Positions 7,847 to 16,908 of a stretch of DNA of 55,784 nt are shown here, in pieces; positions within the stretch are counted from its first letter, which is position 1; each line of letters starts with the position of its first letter. A program made the position numbers and the translations under genes. The DNA comes from Streptomyces sp. SolWspMP-5a-2 (GTDB lineage: Bacteria > Actinomycetota > Actinomycetes > Streptomycetales > Streptomycetaceae), in contig NZ_FMCI01000220.1 of NCBI RefSeq assembly GCF_900091845.1, positions 1 through 55,784 on the forward strand, given 5' to 3'. A model generated the notes under the pieces. That model was given only the letters and a program-made list of their open reading frames with translations. It made no database searches and was not told the DNA's origin.

Positions 7847-9741
7847 TCAGCCCAGGGCGAACTTCTGGGCGGCGGAGCCGTTGCAGTCCCAGATCCGCAG
7901 CCGGGTCCCGTTGGCGGTGGCGCCGTCGGGGGAGTCGAGGCAGCGTCCGGACGGCGGGTTGAGGAGGGAGCCGTCGGCCTGCTGGACCCATTTCTGGCCG
8001 CCGACGCCGTTGCAGTCCCACAGCTCGACCTGGGCGCCGTTGGCGGTGCCGTTGCCCACCACGTCGAGGCACCGGCCCAGGGTGGCGAGGGAGGTGTCGG
8101 ACCGGTGGAACCAGTGCTGGTCGACCGCGTAGGACTGGCAGTCCCAGAGCTGCACGGCCGCGCCGTTGACCCCGGAGTCGTCGGCGGCGACGTCCACGCA
8201 CTTGCCGCCCGGACCCTTCGTGACGCCGCCGCCGTTCACCGCGAACTTCTGCGCGGTGGCGCCGTTGCAGTCCCAGATCTGCAGGCGGGTGCCGTTGGCG
8301 GTGGCGCCGCTCGGCGAGTCGAGGCACCGTCCCGACTGCGGGTTGAGCAGGGAGCCGTCGGCCTGCTGGACCCACTTCTGGCCGCCGACGCCGTTGCAGT
8401 CCCACAGCTCCAGCTTGGCGCCGCCCGCCGTGCCGTTGCCCACGATGTCCAGGCACCGCCCGAGGGTGGACAGGGACCCGTCGGGCTGGTGCGTCCAGTG
8501 CTGGTCCTCGGCGTAGCCCTGGCAGTCCCAGAGCTGGACGGCCGCGCCGTTGACCCCGGAGTCGTCGGCGGCGACGTCCACGCACGTGCCGCCCGGCCCG
8601 GTGATCGTCCCCTGCGGTCCGTTGGGGACGTCCGTCTGGCCGCTGTAGCCGACGGAGACGATGTTGGCCTGGACGGCGTTCTCGGCGGCGTCGGTGGGAT
8701 AGCCGGAGACCATCACGCCCTCGAAGAAGGTGCCGCGGTTCCAGTTGCTGTTGTCGCCGCCGATGCCCAGGATGATGCCGCCCTCCTGGTGCATGGGCTG
8801 GTAGCCGCCCCGGGTGGGCAGCGCCCCGTCCCACCAGGTGCTCAGCCCGCCGGAGCGGGAGTCACCGCCCTTGAGCGCGTACCGGGTCTGCCCGTTGTTC
8901 TTCAGCACGGCGGTGACGAAGGCGCTCTTGTTGCCGAGGTTGGCGGTGTTGGAGCCGTTGTCGCCCTGGAACATGCCGTTCTCCAGGTCCGCCTCGATCC
9001 ACGGTCCCGTCCCGGTGCAGGGCGCGAAGTAGCAGGTGGTGGCGATGGAGACGGCGTCCATGTGGCCGTTGCCTGTGTCGGCGGGGGTGCTCTCGGCGTT
9101 GCCGTAGTCGAAGCAGCAGGCGGAGCCGACATGGGTGCCGCTGGCCACCATGTAGGTGCCCTCCGGCTGCCCGTTGACCGCCACCCCGGAGGCGACCCCG
9201 GTGTACCGGTAGCCGACGCCCGGTGAGATCCAGAGCCCGTAGACCTTGTGGCCGCCCGCGGTGACGGCGAGTTCGGAGGCGTCGGCGCCCCGGTCGGCGC
9301 CGGTGCCCGCGGTGCCCGCGGGGCCGGGGTGAGGTCGTTGTGGCGGCCGCTCTGGTCGTAGATCCGGGTGATCCGGCAGCCGCCCGAGGTGGCGCAGAAG
9401 GCGTCCTGGGCTGCCGCGTCGGCGTAGCCGCCCTGGGTCAGGGTGCCGATGTCGGCGCCGGTCCCGTCGGCGGCCCGGGTCACCCGGTAGAGCGGCCCGT
9501 TGTAGGAGGAGAGCAGCGCGCGGGTGACGCTGTGCGCGGCCACGCACGGGGTGCCCGCGGCGGCGTAGATGTCGCACGGCAGCGAACCGGCCGCCTCGGA
9601 GGCGGCGGGGAGGCCGAGCAGGAGTCCCAGGGCGAGGCCCAGGGTGGTGAGGACGGCCGCCGCGCGCCGGGCGAGAGCGGAACGCGCCGTGGCCAGAATT
9701 GGCGGGAGCATGACACCTTTGACGGGTGGGGAACCGTGCAT
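7847..9741 (-). pseudogene. Secreted alpha-L-arabinofuranosidase B (GH54-like) with two ricin-lectin domains, frameshifted
   Basis: Two overlapping minus-strand frames together encode one protein of about 630 residues. The first (from 9741) has a signal peptide and the AbfB-type start SLPCDIYAAAGTPCVAAHS through ITRIYDQSGRHNDLTP. The second continues with the rest of the GH54 domain (GGHKVYGLWISPGVGYR, GTFFEGVMVSGYPT) and two ricin B-type trefoils with repeated QxW motifs. The switch is near 9320-9333, where one extra G in the run would restore LTPGPAGTAGTG. The native family usually ends in an arabinose-binding AbfB domain; here lectins replace it. Either a real one-base deletion or a homopolymer sequencing error is possible; all else is well conserved. 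GAAGGGA six to seven bases before ATG 9741 supports the start. Confidence 0.85.
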
Positions 9742-9768
9742 GGCAAGTCCCTTCGGTCGACTCGGCGG

Positions 9769-9797
9769 AACCTACGCACGCTGTTCGACTCCGTCAA
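9769..9797 (-). promoter_or_regulatory. Promoter of the arabinofuranosidase gene
   Basis: On the minus strand TTGACG is followed after exactly 17 bases by TAGGTT, an excellent vegetative promoter 27 bases before the ATG at 9741. Confidence 0.7.
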
Positions 9798-9900
9798 TAT
9801 TTGTTTCCTTTTTTGGTACGGACCAGAAGGAGCGCGGGGACGTTCCCGGGCAATCACCCCACTCCCGGCCCGTGTCCGGCCCCCGGATAGACTCCCGCGC

Positions 9901-10776
9901 ATGGTCCGATCGTCCCGCGGTGAGGCGAGCCCCGGGATGTGGCGGCGCGAGGCGGGCACCGTCGTGCGCCGGGTCACCGCCGTCCCCGGGCCGACCGCCT
10001 TCGCCATCATCGCCGGGCGCCATGTGCCGCGGGTCCCCACCGAGTGGGCGCCGCACTCCCACCCCCTGCACGAACTGGTCTGGGTCCGCGGCGGCACGCT
10101 CACCTCGCGCGTCGAGGACCGCGTCTTCACCGTCTCCGAGGGGCACGGGCTCTGGATGCCCGCCGGGGTGGTGCACGGCGGCCGCGCGACGGCGGGCGCC
10201 GAGTTCCACGACGCCTTCTTCGCCCCCGACCGCACTCCGGACGCCTTCGCGTTCGAGGAGCCCAGGGCGATCGCGATGACCCCGCTGCTGGAGTCCCTGC
10301 TCACCCACCTCTCCCGCACCGACCTCGACGCGGCGGCCAGGGCGCGCGCCGAGTCGGTCGTCTTCGACGTGCTGCGGCCCTCGGAGCGGCAGTTCGCGCT
10401 GCACCTGCCGGGCGACCCCCGGATCGACGCCGTCGCCGAGGCCCTGCTGGACGACCCCGCCGACGGCCGCTCCCTGGAGGAGTGGGCGCGCTGGCTCGGC
10501 ATCAGCGACCGCACCGTCACCCGCGCGTTCCGCCGGGCGACCGGGCTCTCCTTCGCGCAGTGGCGCCAAGTGCTGCGCGTGCACCGGGCGTTGACGCTCC
10601 TCTCGGAGGGGTTCGACGTCACGACCGTCTCCGAGACGCTCGGCTACGCGCAGCCCAGCTCCTTCATCGCCGCCTTCCGCCGGATCATGGGAACCACCCC
10701 CGGCGCCTTCTTCGACGCGGCCGACGCGGTCCCCGGGGATGTCCGGAATCCCGTATCGCGTGTCCAGAACTCCTGA
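9901..10776 (+). CDS. AraC-family transcriptional regulator
   Basis: The 291-residue protein has a cupin-like sensing domain at the N-terminus (PHSHPLHELVWVRGGTLT, LWMPAGVVHGG) and a C-terminal AraC double helix-turn-helix (about 190-285): WARWLGISDRTVTRAFRRAT, then SETLGYAQPSSFIAAFRRIMG. ATG 9901 starts the conserved part; ATG 9937 is an alternative with a similar weak ribosome site. The frame is open upstream but overlaps the arabinofuranosidase gene and its promoter. It stands next to the iron-siderophore operon, in the same direction, 165 bases upstream. Actinomycete AraC proteins with this layout often control siderophore uptake, but the ligand cannot be read from sequence. Confidence 0.92.
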   Translation: MVRSSRGEASPGMWRREAGTVVRRVTAVPGPTAFAIIAGRHVPRVPTEWAPHSHPLHELVWVRGGTLTSRVEDRVFTVSEGHGLWMPAGVVHGGRATAGAEFHDAFFAPDRTPDAFAFEEPRAIAMTPLLESLLTHLSRTDLDAAARARAESVVFDVLRPSERQFALHLPGDPRIDAVAEALLDDPADGRSLEEWARWLGISDRTVTRAFRRATGLSFAQWRQVLRVHRALTLLSEGFDVTTVSETLGYAQPSSFIAAFRRIMGTTPGAFFDAADAVPGDVRNPVSRVQNS

Positions 10777-10803
10777 TTGTCGACACGGCGAGCGGAATAT
10801 AAC
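10777..10803 (+). promoter_or_regulatory. Candidate promoter of the siderophore uptake operon
   Basis: TTGTCG at 10777 and TATAAC at 10798 are 15 bases apart. The -10 match is strong and directly precedes the iron-box-like sequence. The -35 begins right after the AraC stop codon. Confidence 0.45.
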
Positions 10804-10813
10804 CTGCTCGGAG

Positions 10814-10832
10814 TTAGGTAACCCTTAGTTGT
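10814..10832 (+). promoter_or_regulatory. Candidate iron box (DmdR/IdeR site)
   Basis: The 19-base sequence starting TTAGGTAACC matches about 12 of 19 positions of the Streptomyces iron box TTAGGTTAGGCTCACCTAA, including the whole first half-site. It lies just after the proposed -10, where a repressor bound with Fe(II) would block transcription of the uptake genes. Confidence 0.6.
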
Positions 10833-10941
10833 TGCTCGCCGGGTGCGGTCCTTCCGTGCGCGGCCGAGCCTGCGGCCCGGTCGGCGACGGCCGGACGGAG
10901 GGTGCCGCGGCCCCTGCCCCTCCGACCGTCCGGATCCACCG

Positions 10942-11805
10942 ATGTTCACAAGCCCCACCCGGCGCGCCGAGCGCGCCGCGGCCGACCCCGCCCCGCCGGC
11001 GGGCGCCCTCGACGGGCACGACCTGGTGCTGCGCTACGGCGGCGCACCGGTCGTCCACGGCGTCTCCCTCGCCCTGGAACCCGGCCGCGCCACCGCCCTG
11101 GTGGGGCCGAACGGCAGCGGCAAGTCCACCCTGCTGCGCGCCCTCTCCCGCCTGCACAAGGTGGACGGCGGCCGGATCACCCTCGGCGCGGGCGACGGAC
11201 CGCACGGGCGGGACGCGGCCCTGCTGAGCCCGCGCCAGTTCGCCCGCGAGGTCACGCTGTTCTCCCAGTCGAGGCCCGCGCCCCAGGGGCTGACGGTCGC
11301 CGAGGTCGTCGCGTTCGGACGCCACCCCCACCGGCGCGGCTTCGGCGGACCCACCCCGGGCGACCTGGCCGCCGTCGACCGCGCGATGGGCGTGACCGGC
11401 GTCCGGGAGATGGCGGGCCGCCCGGTCGGCGAACTCTCCGGCGGCGAGATGCAGCGCGTCTGGCTCGCCGCCTGCCTCGCCCAGGAGACCGGAGTCGTGC
11501 TCCTGGACGAACCCACCAACCACCTCGACCTGCGCTACCAGATCGAGACGCTCGACCTGGTGCGCGACCTCGTCGAGGACCACGGCATCGCCGTCGGCAT
11601 CGTGCTGCACGACCTCGACCAGGCGGCCCGGGTCGCGGACACGCTCGTCCTGATGCGCTCGGGCCGCGTCCACGCGGCGGGCAAACCCGTCGACGTCCTC
11701 ACCGCCGCGAACATCGGCGAGGTCTACGACATCCGGGTCGAGGTGTCCACCGACCCCCGCACGGGCCGCCTGCGCATCGACCCCGTCGGGCGGCACTCCG
11801 CCTGA
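10942..11805 (+). CDS. Siderophore ABC transporter, ATP-binding protein
   Basis: The 287-residue cytoplasmic ATPase has Walker A GPNGSGKST (55-63), a Q-loop near LFSQSRPAPQGLT, the signature LSGGEMQRVW, Walker B VVLLDEPTNHLDL and the switch His in IVLHDLDQAA. The layout matches the FecE/FepC branch, which powers import of ferric siderophores. ATG 10942 follows a ribosome-site-poor region; the frame is open further upstream but that part overlaps the promoter and iron box. It forms an operon with the binding protein (12070) and the fused permease (13134). Expression is likely iron-repressed. Confidence 0.93.
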   Translation: MFTSPTRRAERAAADPAPPAGALDGHDLVLRYGGAPVVHGVSLALEPGRATALVGPNGSGKSTLLRALSRLHKVDGGRITLGAGDGPHGRDAALLSPRQFAREVTLFSQSRPAPQGLTVAEVVAFGRHPHRRGFGGPTPGDLAAVDRAMGVTGVREMAGRPVGELSGGEMQRVWLAACLAQETGVVLLDEPTNHLDLRYQIETLDLVRDLVEDHGIAVGIVLHDLDQAARVADTLVLMRSGRVHAAGKPVDVLTAANIGEVYDIRVEVSTDPRTGRLRIDPVGRHSA

Positions 11806-11985
11806 GACGGCCCGCGCCCCCCACGACCACCACGACCGGCCGCCTCCGGCCCCGGGACGCCCGTCGACGGCGACGGACGGCACCCCGCGCCGCCGCACGC
11901 CCGCGCCGCCCCCCGGCCGGACCGCACCGAACGCCCCGCCGACCACGCCGACCACGCCGACCACGCCGAGCCGACCACGCCTCGG

Positions 11986-12033
11986 CGAACGACCCACGAC
12001 GAACGAACCATGACGAACGACCCACGACGAACG
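11986..12033 (+). repeat. Perfect 20-base direct repeat with flanking short repeats
   Basis: The sequence CGAACGACCCACGACGAACG occurs at 11986-12005 and again, identical, at 12014-12033. Just before it, several copies of CGACCACGC lie in tandem (about 11938-11979). The block fills the gap between the ATPase and binding-protein genes. Confidence 0.85.
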
Positions 12034-12069
12034 CCTCCCGGCGAACGACCCCGAGAAAGAGGACCCTTC

Positions 12070-13137
12070 ATGAACCGCGCCCACCGCCTGGCGGCGTCAG
12101 CCTCCGCAGGGCTCGTCGTCCTCACCGCCGCGGCCTGCGGCACCACCTCCGTCGACAAGGCCGACGGCGCGAGCGCGAGCACCAGCGCCTCGCCCGCGTC
12201 GAAGGACTGCGCCGCCGACACCACGACCACCTCGACCGGACCTGTCTCCTTCAAGGACGGCGTCGGCCGCGAGGTCAAGCTCGACAAGCCCGCCCAGCGG
12301 ATCGCCGTCCTGGAGTGGCAGCAGGTCGAGGACGCGCTGACCCTCTGCGTGACCCCCACCGCCGTCTCCGACGCCAAGGGCTACAGCACCTGGGTCAGCG
12401 CCGAGAAGCTGCCCGGCGGCGTCACCGACATCGGCACCCGCGAGGAGCCCGACCTCGACACCCTCTACGCCACGAAGCCCGACCTCATCGTCGTCGAGGC
12501 GTTCAAGAAGGACGACGAGACCATCAAGAAGCTGGAGAAGCGCGGCGTCCCCGTGATGGCCACCCGCGGCGCCTACCCGGCCGACCCGATCGGCAACATG
12601 CGCGACGTGTTCAGCATGATCGGCAAGGCGACCGGCCGCACCGAGCGCGCCGACCAGGTCCTCAAGGAGTTCGACGACCACCTCGCCGCCGCGAAGAAGC
12701 AGGTCACCGACGCCGACCTGCCCACCAAGGACTTCCTGTTCTTCGACGGCTGGCTCCAGGGCGGCAACCTCACCGTCCGCCCCTACGGCAAGGGCGCCCT
12801 CTTCACCGAGATCGGCGAGCAGCTCGGCATGAAGCCCGCGTGGACCGACGCCGTCAACAAGGCGCACGGCGACGGCGGTGTCGACCCCGCCTACGGCCTC
12901 GCGCAGACCGACGTCGAGGGGCTCACCGCGGTCGGTGACGCCAACCTCTTCTACGCCAACGACGAAGGCGCGGGCGGGTACGTCGCCGCCCTCGCCAAGA
13001 ACCCCATCTGGAAGACCATCCCGGCCGTCAAGGAAGGCCGCGCCCACGCCTTCCCGGCCCGGGTCTGGGGCGCCGGCGGTCCGCGCTCCTGCGAGCAGGC
13101 GATCGACGCCTACGTCGACGTACTCGACAAGAAGTGA
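12070..13137 (+). CDS. Siderophore ABC transporter, substrate-binding lipoprotein
   Basis: The 355-residue product starts with a lipoprotein signal: basic residues, hydrophobic core and lipobox LTAAAC with C23 as the lipidated cysteine. The mature part is a helical-backbone binding protein of the FecB/FepB type: GREVKLDKPAQRIAVLEWQQVEDAL, ELDTLYATKPDLIVV-like segment and a C-terminal CEQAIDAYVDVL. It would capture ferric siderophores outside the membrane. The ATG follows AGAGGA by eight bases; an upstream ATG at 12010 falls inside the repeat tract and would destroy the signal peptide. Its stop overlaps the GTG of the permease gene. Confidence 0.93.
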   Translation: MNRAHRLAASASAGLVVLTAAACGTTSVDKADGASASTSASPASKDCAADTTTTSTGPVSFKDGVGREVKLDKPAQRIAVLEWQQVEDALTLCVTPTAVSDAKGYSTWVSAEKLPGGVTDIGTREEPDLDTLYATKPDLIVVEAFKKDDETIKKLEKRGVPVMATRGAYPADPIGNMRDVFSMIGKATGRTERADQVLKEFDDHLAAAKKQVTDADLPTKDFLFFDGWLQGGNLTVRPYGKGALFTEIGEQLGMKPAWTDAVNKAHGDGGVDPAYGLAQTDVEGLTAVGDANLFYANDEGAGGYVAALAKNPIWKTIPAVKEGRAHAFPARVWGAGGPRSCEQAIDAYVDVLDKK

Positions 13138-15236
13138 GCGCACCGCACGCCACGACACCCCGGACGGAGACGCCGCCGGCCGCCGACCGCGGCGGCAGCG
13201 CCTCCGCCGGGGTGGCCGTCCTCGCCGTCCTGCTCGCCGCGACCGTCCTGGTGGGCATGTGGCACCTGACGCAGGGCACGTCGGGCGTCGGCGTCGGCGA
13301 CCTGGTGCGCCACCTCGCCGGGCGGCCGGACCCCGACGGCGCGCCGGTCGGTGAGATCATCACCGGCTCGCGCCTGCCGCGCCTCTTCGCGGGCGTCGCC
13401 GTCGGCTTCGCCCTCGGCTGCGCCGGGACCCTGCTCCAGTCCGTCACGCACAACGCGCTCGCCTCCCCCGACACCCTCGCGGTCACCGCCGGGGCCTACT
13501 TCGCCCTCACGCTCGTCGCCGCGTTCGGGGTCGCCGTCCCGCTCTGGGCGTCGGGCGCCGTCGCGTTCGTCGGCGGCCTGCTCGCGGCGGCCCTCGTCCT
13601 GCTCCTCACCGGCCGCGCCGCGGGCACCGCGGGCACCCGCCTGATCCTCGCCGGATCGGCGACGGCGATGGCCCTGGACGCGGTCACCGGGATGCTCCTC
13701 ATCCTCTTCGATCAGAACACCACCGGCCTCTTCGCCTGGGGCAGCGGCTCGCTCGCGCAGCTCGACATCGACGCGTCGCTCCGCGCCCTGCCGCTCGTCG
13801 CGCTGGTCCTGGGCGTCGCGCTCGCGCTCTCCCGCAGGCTCGACGTGATGAACCTCGGCGACGACGCCGCGTCCACCCTGGGCGTGCCCATCCGCACCAC
13901 CCGGATCGCCGCCGTGGTCTGCGCCGTGCTGCTCACCGGCACCGCGGTGACCCTCGCGGGACCGATCTCCTTCGTCGGCCTCGGCGCCCCGGTGCTGGCC
14001 CGGCTGATCGCGACCCGGGTCAGATCGCTCCACCGGCACCTGCTGCTGATCCCCGCGGCCGGACTGCTCGGCGCGCTGCTCATCCTCCTCGCGGACGCGA
14101 CCCTGCGGGCCGTGCAGGGCGCGGACGGAGCCGCCTCCATCCCCACCGGCGTACCGACCGCGCTGCTCGGCTCCGTCGTCATCGTCGTCCTCGCGCTGCG
14201 GCTGCGCGACACCGGACGGCTCAGGCAGCCGCCGCACGTCCGGGTCGCCACCCGCTCGCGCCGCGGGTTCCTCGCCGTCGTGCTCGCCGGTTCCGCCCTG
14301 CTGGCCGGGGCGGTCCTGGTCGCGGTCCTGGCCGGGAGCCTCTGGCTGCGGACCGGGGACATCGCGCTCTGGCTCCAGGGCGGCGCCCCCGACCTGATCG
14401 GCCAGGCGCTCGACGACCGCGTCCCGCGCGTGGTCGCCGCCGTCCTCGCGGGCGCCGCGCTCGGACTCGCGGGCTGCGTCGTGCAGAGCGCGGTGCGCAA
14501 CCCGCTGGCCGAACCGGGTGTCCTCGGCATCACGGCGGGCGCCGGGCTCGGCGCGGCGAGCGTCGCCACCTCGGGCCTCTCCGGCGGACAGCCGCTGCTC
14601 GTCGTGGTGGCGGTCGCGTCGGGCCTCGCCACCTTCGGGCTGATCGCCCTGCTGGCCTGGCGCGGCGGCTTCCTGCCCGACCGGTTCGTGCTGATCGGCA
14701 TCGGCTGCGGGTACGGGCTCAGCTCCGTCACCACCTTCCTGCTGCTGCGCTCCGACCCGTACAACACGCCGCGGATCTTCACCTGGCTCTCCGGCACGAC
14801 CTACGGGCGCACCCTGCCCGACGTCGTACCGGTGGCGGTGGCCCTGGCGCTCGCGCTGCCCGTGCTGCTCGCCCTGCGCGACCGGCTCGACCTGCTCGCC
14901 GTCGACGAGGACACCCCGCGCATCGTCGGCGTCCGGCTGGAACGCACCCGTTTCACCGCCCTGGCGATCGCCGCGGTGCTGGCCGCGCTCAGCGTGGTCG
15001 CCGTCGGTGTCGTCGGCTTCGTGGGCCTGGTCGCCCCGCACCTGGCCCGCTCCCTGGTGGGGCCCAGGCACGGCCGCGCGATCCCGGTCTCGATGCTGCT
15101 GGGCGGCATCCTGGTCTGCGTGGCGGACGCGCTCGGCCGCACCCTGGTGGCGCCGTCCCAGCTCCCGGCGGGTCTGATGATCGCGCTGGTGGGGGCGCCG
15201 TACTTCGTGTGGGTACTGAGGCAGTCACGGGCATGA
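13134..15236 (+). CDS. Siderophore ABC transporter, fused FecCD-type permease
   Basis: The 700-residue integral membrane protein consists of two FecCD permease halves in one chain, as in FhuB. Each half has eight to ten hydrophobic helices and the family motif: SRLPRLFAGVAVGFALGCAG and LAGPISFVGLGAPVLARL in the first, DRVPRVVAAVLAGAALGLAG and VGFVGLVAPHLARSL in the second. The GTG start overlaps the TGA of the binding-protein gene by four bases, so the two are translationally coupled. Together with the ATPase it completes a ferric-siderophore importer; the fusion replaces the usual two separate permease genes. Confidence 0.95.
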   Translation: MSAPHATTPRTETPPAADRGGSASAGVAVLAVLLAATVLVGMWHLTQGTSGVGVGDLVRHLAGRPDPDGAPVGEIITGSRLPRLFAGVAVGFALGCAGTLLQSVTHNALASPDTLAVTAGAYFALTLVAAFGVAVPLWASGAVAFVGGLLAAALVLLLTGRAAGTAGTRLILAGSATAMALDAVTGMLLILFDQNTTGLFAWGSGSLAQLDIDASLRALPLVALVLGVALALSRRLDVMNLGDDAASTLGVPIRTTRIAAVVCAVLLTGTAVTLAGPISFVGLGAPVLARLIATRVRSLHRHLLLIPAAGLLGALLILLADATLRAVQGADGAASIPTGVPTALLGSVVIVVLALRLRDTGRLRQPPHVRVATRSRRGFLAVVLAGSALLAGAVLVAVLAGSLWLRTGDIALWLQGGAPDLIGQALDDRVPRVVAAVLAGAALGLAGCVVQSAVRNPLAEPGVLGITAGAGLGAASVATSGLSGGQPLLVVVAVASGLATFGLIALLAWRGGFLPDRFVLIGIGCGYGLSSVTTFLLLRSDPYNTPRIFTWLSGTTYGRTLPDVVPVAVALALALPVLLALRDRLDLLAVDEDTPRIVGVRLERTRFTALAIAAVLAALSVVAVGVVGFVGLVAPHLARSLVGPRHGRAIPVSMLLGGILVCVADALGRTLVAPSQLPAGLMIALVGAPYFVWVLRQSRA

Positions 15237-15285
15237 CCGTTCTTCCCTCGCCCTTCCCCTTCCCCTCACCCCCCGGGAGCGACCG

Positions 15286-16395
15286 ATGCCGACGTCGAGC
15301 CGAGGAACGTCCGTGCGGGGCGCGGTGACGGTCGCCCCCTTCGCCCGCGAGTCCGGCGGCGAGGCGGACGCGCCGCTGCGCCGCCTGGTGCCGGGCGCGG
15401 TGCTGGAGCGCTGGCGGGCGGTGGACCGTTCGGCGCACGCCCCGCGCCTCGTGACGGTCGTCGGGGACGACGGTGGGGCGAGTGCCGCCGCGCTGGTGAC
15501 GGCGCGTCCGGGCACGGCGTACCTGAAGATCGTCGACGCGGTCGGCGAGGTGCCGTCGGCGGTCGCGGCGGTCGTGGCGCACGCCCGGGAGCAGGGGCTG
15601 GCGCAGGTCAAGTGGGAGGGGTGGACGGCCGATCCGGAGACCGCGGCGGCGGCGGGGTTCACACCGCTCGACCCGCCGCACGGCCGGGCACCGGACGCGG
15701 TCGGACCGGAGACGGGACACGTGCGGTGGCTGACCGGCGGCCCGGCGTCCGAACCGCCCCCGCACTACGGGCAGACGACGCGCTTCACCTGCGGCGCGGT
15801 GACGGCGCTGGTCGCGCTGAGCCACCTCGGGGCGCTGCCGCGCGCGGAGTTCGACCGGCGGGCCGAGCTGACGCTGTGGAGGGCGGCGACCAACTTCCCG
15901 GCGTGCGAGCCCGTGGGGCTCGGGGTCGCCGTGCGCCGTACCTGGCCGTCGTCCCCGGTCGCCGTCCACCTCGACGCGGACGGCCCCGTCCTCCTCGACC
16001 ACCTCGCCGGAGACGAGCGGGAGTGGCGCGCGGTGCTCCAGCGGGCGTCCCGCGCGGACGCCGCGGGGATGGGCGTCCCGGTCGACCCGGAGCGTCTCAC
16101 GGTCGCCGGTATCCGCGACGCGGTCGGCCGGGGCGAACGGGTGCTGCTGCTGGTCTCGCTGGCCGTGATGCAGGGGTTCGACGTGCCGCACTGGGTGGTG
16201 TGCCACGGCGTGGTGCCGGGCGCGGTGCTGATCGACGACCCGTGGTCCCACGCGCCCGCGGGGGACACCTGGGTGGACGCCCATCTGCTGCCGGTCCCGG
16301 ACGGGTCGCTCGACACGATGTCGACGCTGGGGGAGGACGGCTTCAGAGGAGCGGTGCGGATCGGTCCCGCCCGACCGGTGACGGCGTCCGGCTGA
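15286..16395 (+). CDS. C39-like cysteine peptidase family protein
   Basis: The 369-residue protein has an N-terminal part (about 30-150) that resembles a reduced acetyltransferase-like fold and a C-terminal papain-like domain of the peptidase C39 type. The likely catalytic Cys is C169 in TTRFTCGAVTALVAL, preceded by Gln163 of the oxyanion hole; the His lies in PHWVVCHGV and the Asp/Asn position in VLIDDPW. No signal peptide is present. Substrate is unknown; proteins of this layout are common single genes in Streptomyces. GGGAG precedes the ATG by six bases. It begins 49 bases after the permease gene and may be co-transcribed. Confidence 0.75.
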   Translation: MPTSSRGTSVRGAVTVAPFARESGGEADAPLRRLVPGAVLERWRAVDRSAHAPRLVTVVGDDGGASAAALVTARPGTAYLKIVDAVGEVPSAVAAVVAHAREQGLAQVKWEGWTADPETAAAAGFTPLDPPHGRAPDAVGPETGHVRWLTGGPASEPPPHYGQTTRFTCGAVTALVALSHLGALPRAEFDRRAELTLWRAATNFPACEPVGLGVAVRRTWPSSPVAVHLDADGPVLLDHLAGDEREWRAVLQRASRADAAGMGVPVDPERLTVAGIRDAVGRGERVLLLVSLAVMQGFDVPHWVVCHGVVPGAVLIDDPWSHAPAGDTWVDAHLLPVPDGSLDTMSTLGEDGFRGAVRIGPARPVTASG

Positions 16396-16669
16396 GGCGA
16401 CCCGGCCTCGGGTCGGCCGACCGGGCACCCCGCGAACGCCGCCCGACGGCCCAGGGGTTCACGGGCACGGACGGCCACGGGGAGGGGAGACGGCGGCCGA
16501 CGGGAGGGACGGACGCGCCGTCGGCACTCCACCGGCCGGTGGGCCCGAGCGGACGGTCGGGGTCGGGGGACAGGTCGGCGGGCCGCGCCAGGCGGAGCCC
16601 GGTTCGGGGCGGGTGAGAATGGCCGGGCGGGCATGAGTACGGGGCCGTTCTGTTCGATATCCTGAACCC

Positions 16670-16845
16670 ATGCCCCCACTCCCCCGGCCCCCGTTCCGTC
16701 GCGCTCCGCCGCGGACTGGAACGACGCGATCCGCGTGCTGGCCCGCACCGCGTGGGGACGGCCGTTCACGGACGCGGAGCGCAAGGAGTACCACCTCCTG
16801 CTGGTCGGCTGGGCCGCCGCCGACCGCGCGGAGACGGCCGCCTGA
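16670..16845 (+). pseudogene. Small conserved hypothetical gene, frameshifted near its start
   Basis: The frame ending at 16845 encodes AADWNDAIRVLARTAWGRPF followed by TDAERKEYHLLLVGWAAADR, a pattern I recognise as a short actinomycete protein of about 58 residues without known function. That frame has no start codon: it is closed by TGA at 16663. The ATG at 16670 is in another frame; one extra C in the C-run after it would give MPPTPPAPVPSRSAADWND. So a one-base deletion or homopolymer error is likely. This is the second such case in the window. Confidence 0.55.
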
Positions 16846-16857
16846 CCTCGACTCGCG

Positions 16858-16872
16858 CTCCGCAGCGCGGAG
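16858..16872. terminator. Hairpin after the small gene
   Basis: CTCCGC-AGC-GCGGAG forms a tight six-base stem 12 bases past the small gene's stop, as expected for a rho-independent terminator without T-run. Confidence 0.5.
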
Positions 16873-16888
16873 TTGCGCGCCCATGCCC

Positions 16889-16906
16889 CCCGGTCGTGCG
16901 ACCGGG
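16889..16906. terminator. Terminator hairpin of the SDR gene
   Basis: CCCGGTCG and CGACCGGG form an eight-base stem immediately past the stop codon of the minus-strand SDR gene at 16909. Confidence 0.6.
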
Positions 16907-16908
16907 TC

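Noticed and set aside
9785..9813. GTTCGACTC in front of the arabinofuranosidase gene, similar to a StrR half-site
   Set aside because: No inverted partner at 11 bases, and it lies inside the spacer of a good promoter unrelated to the cluster.
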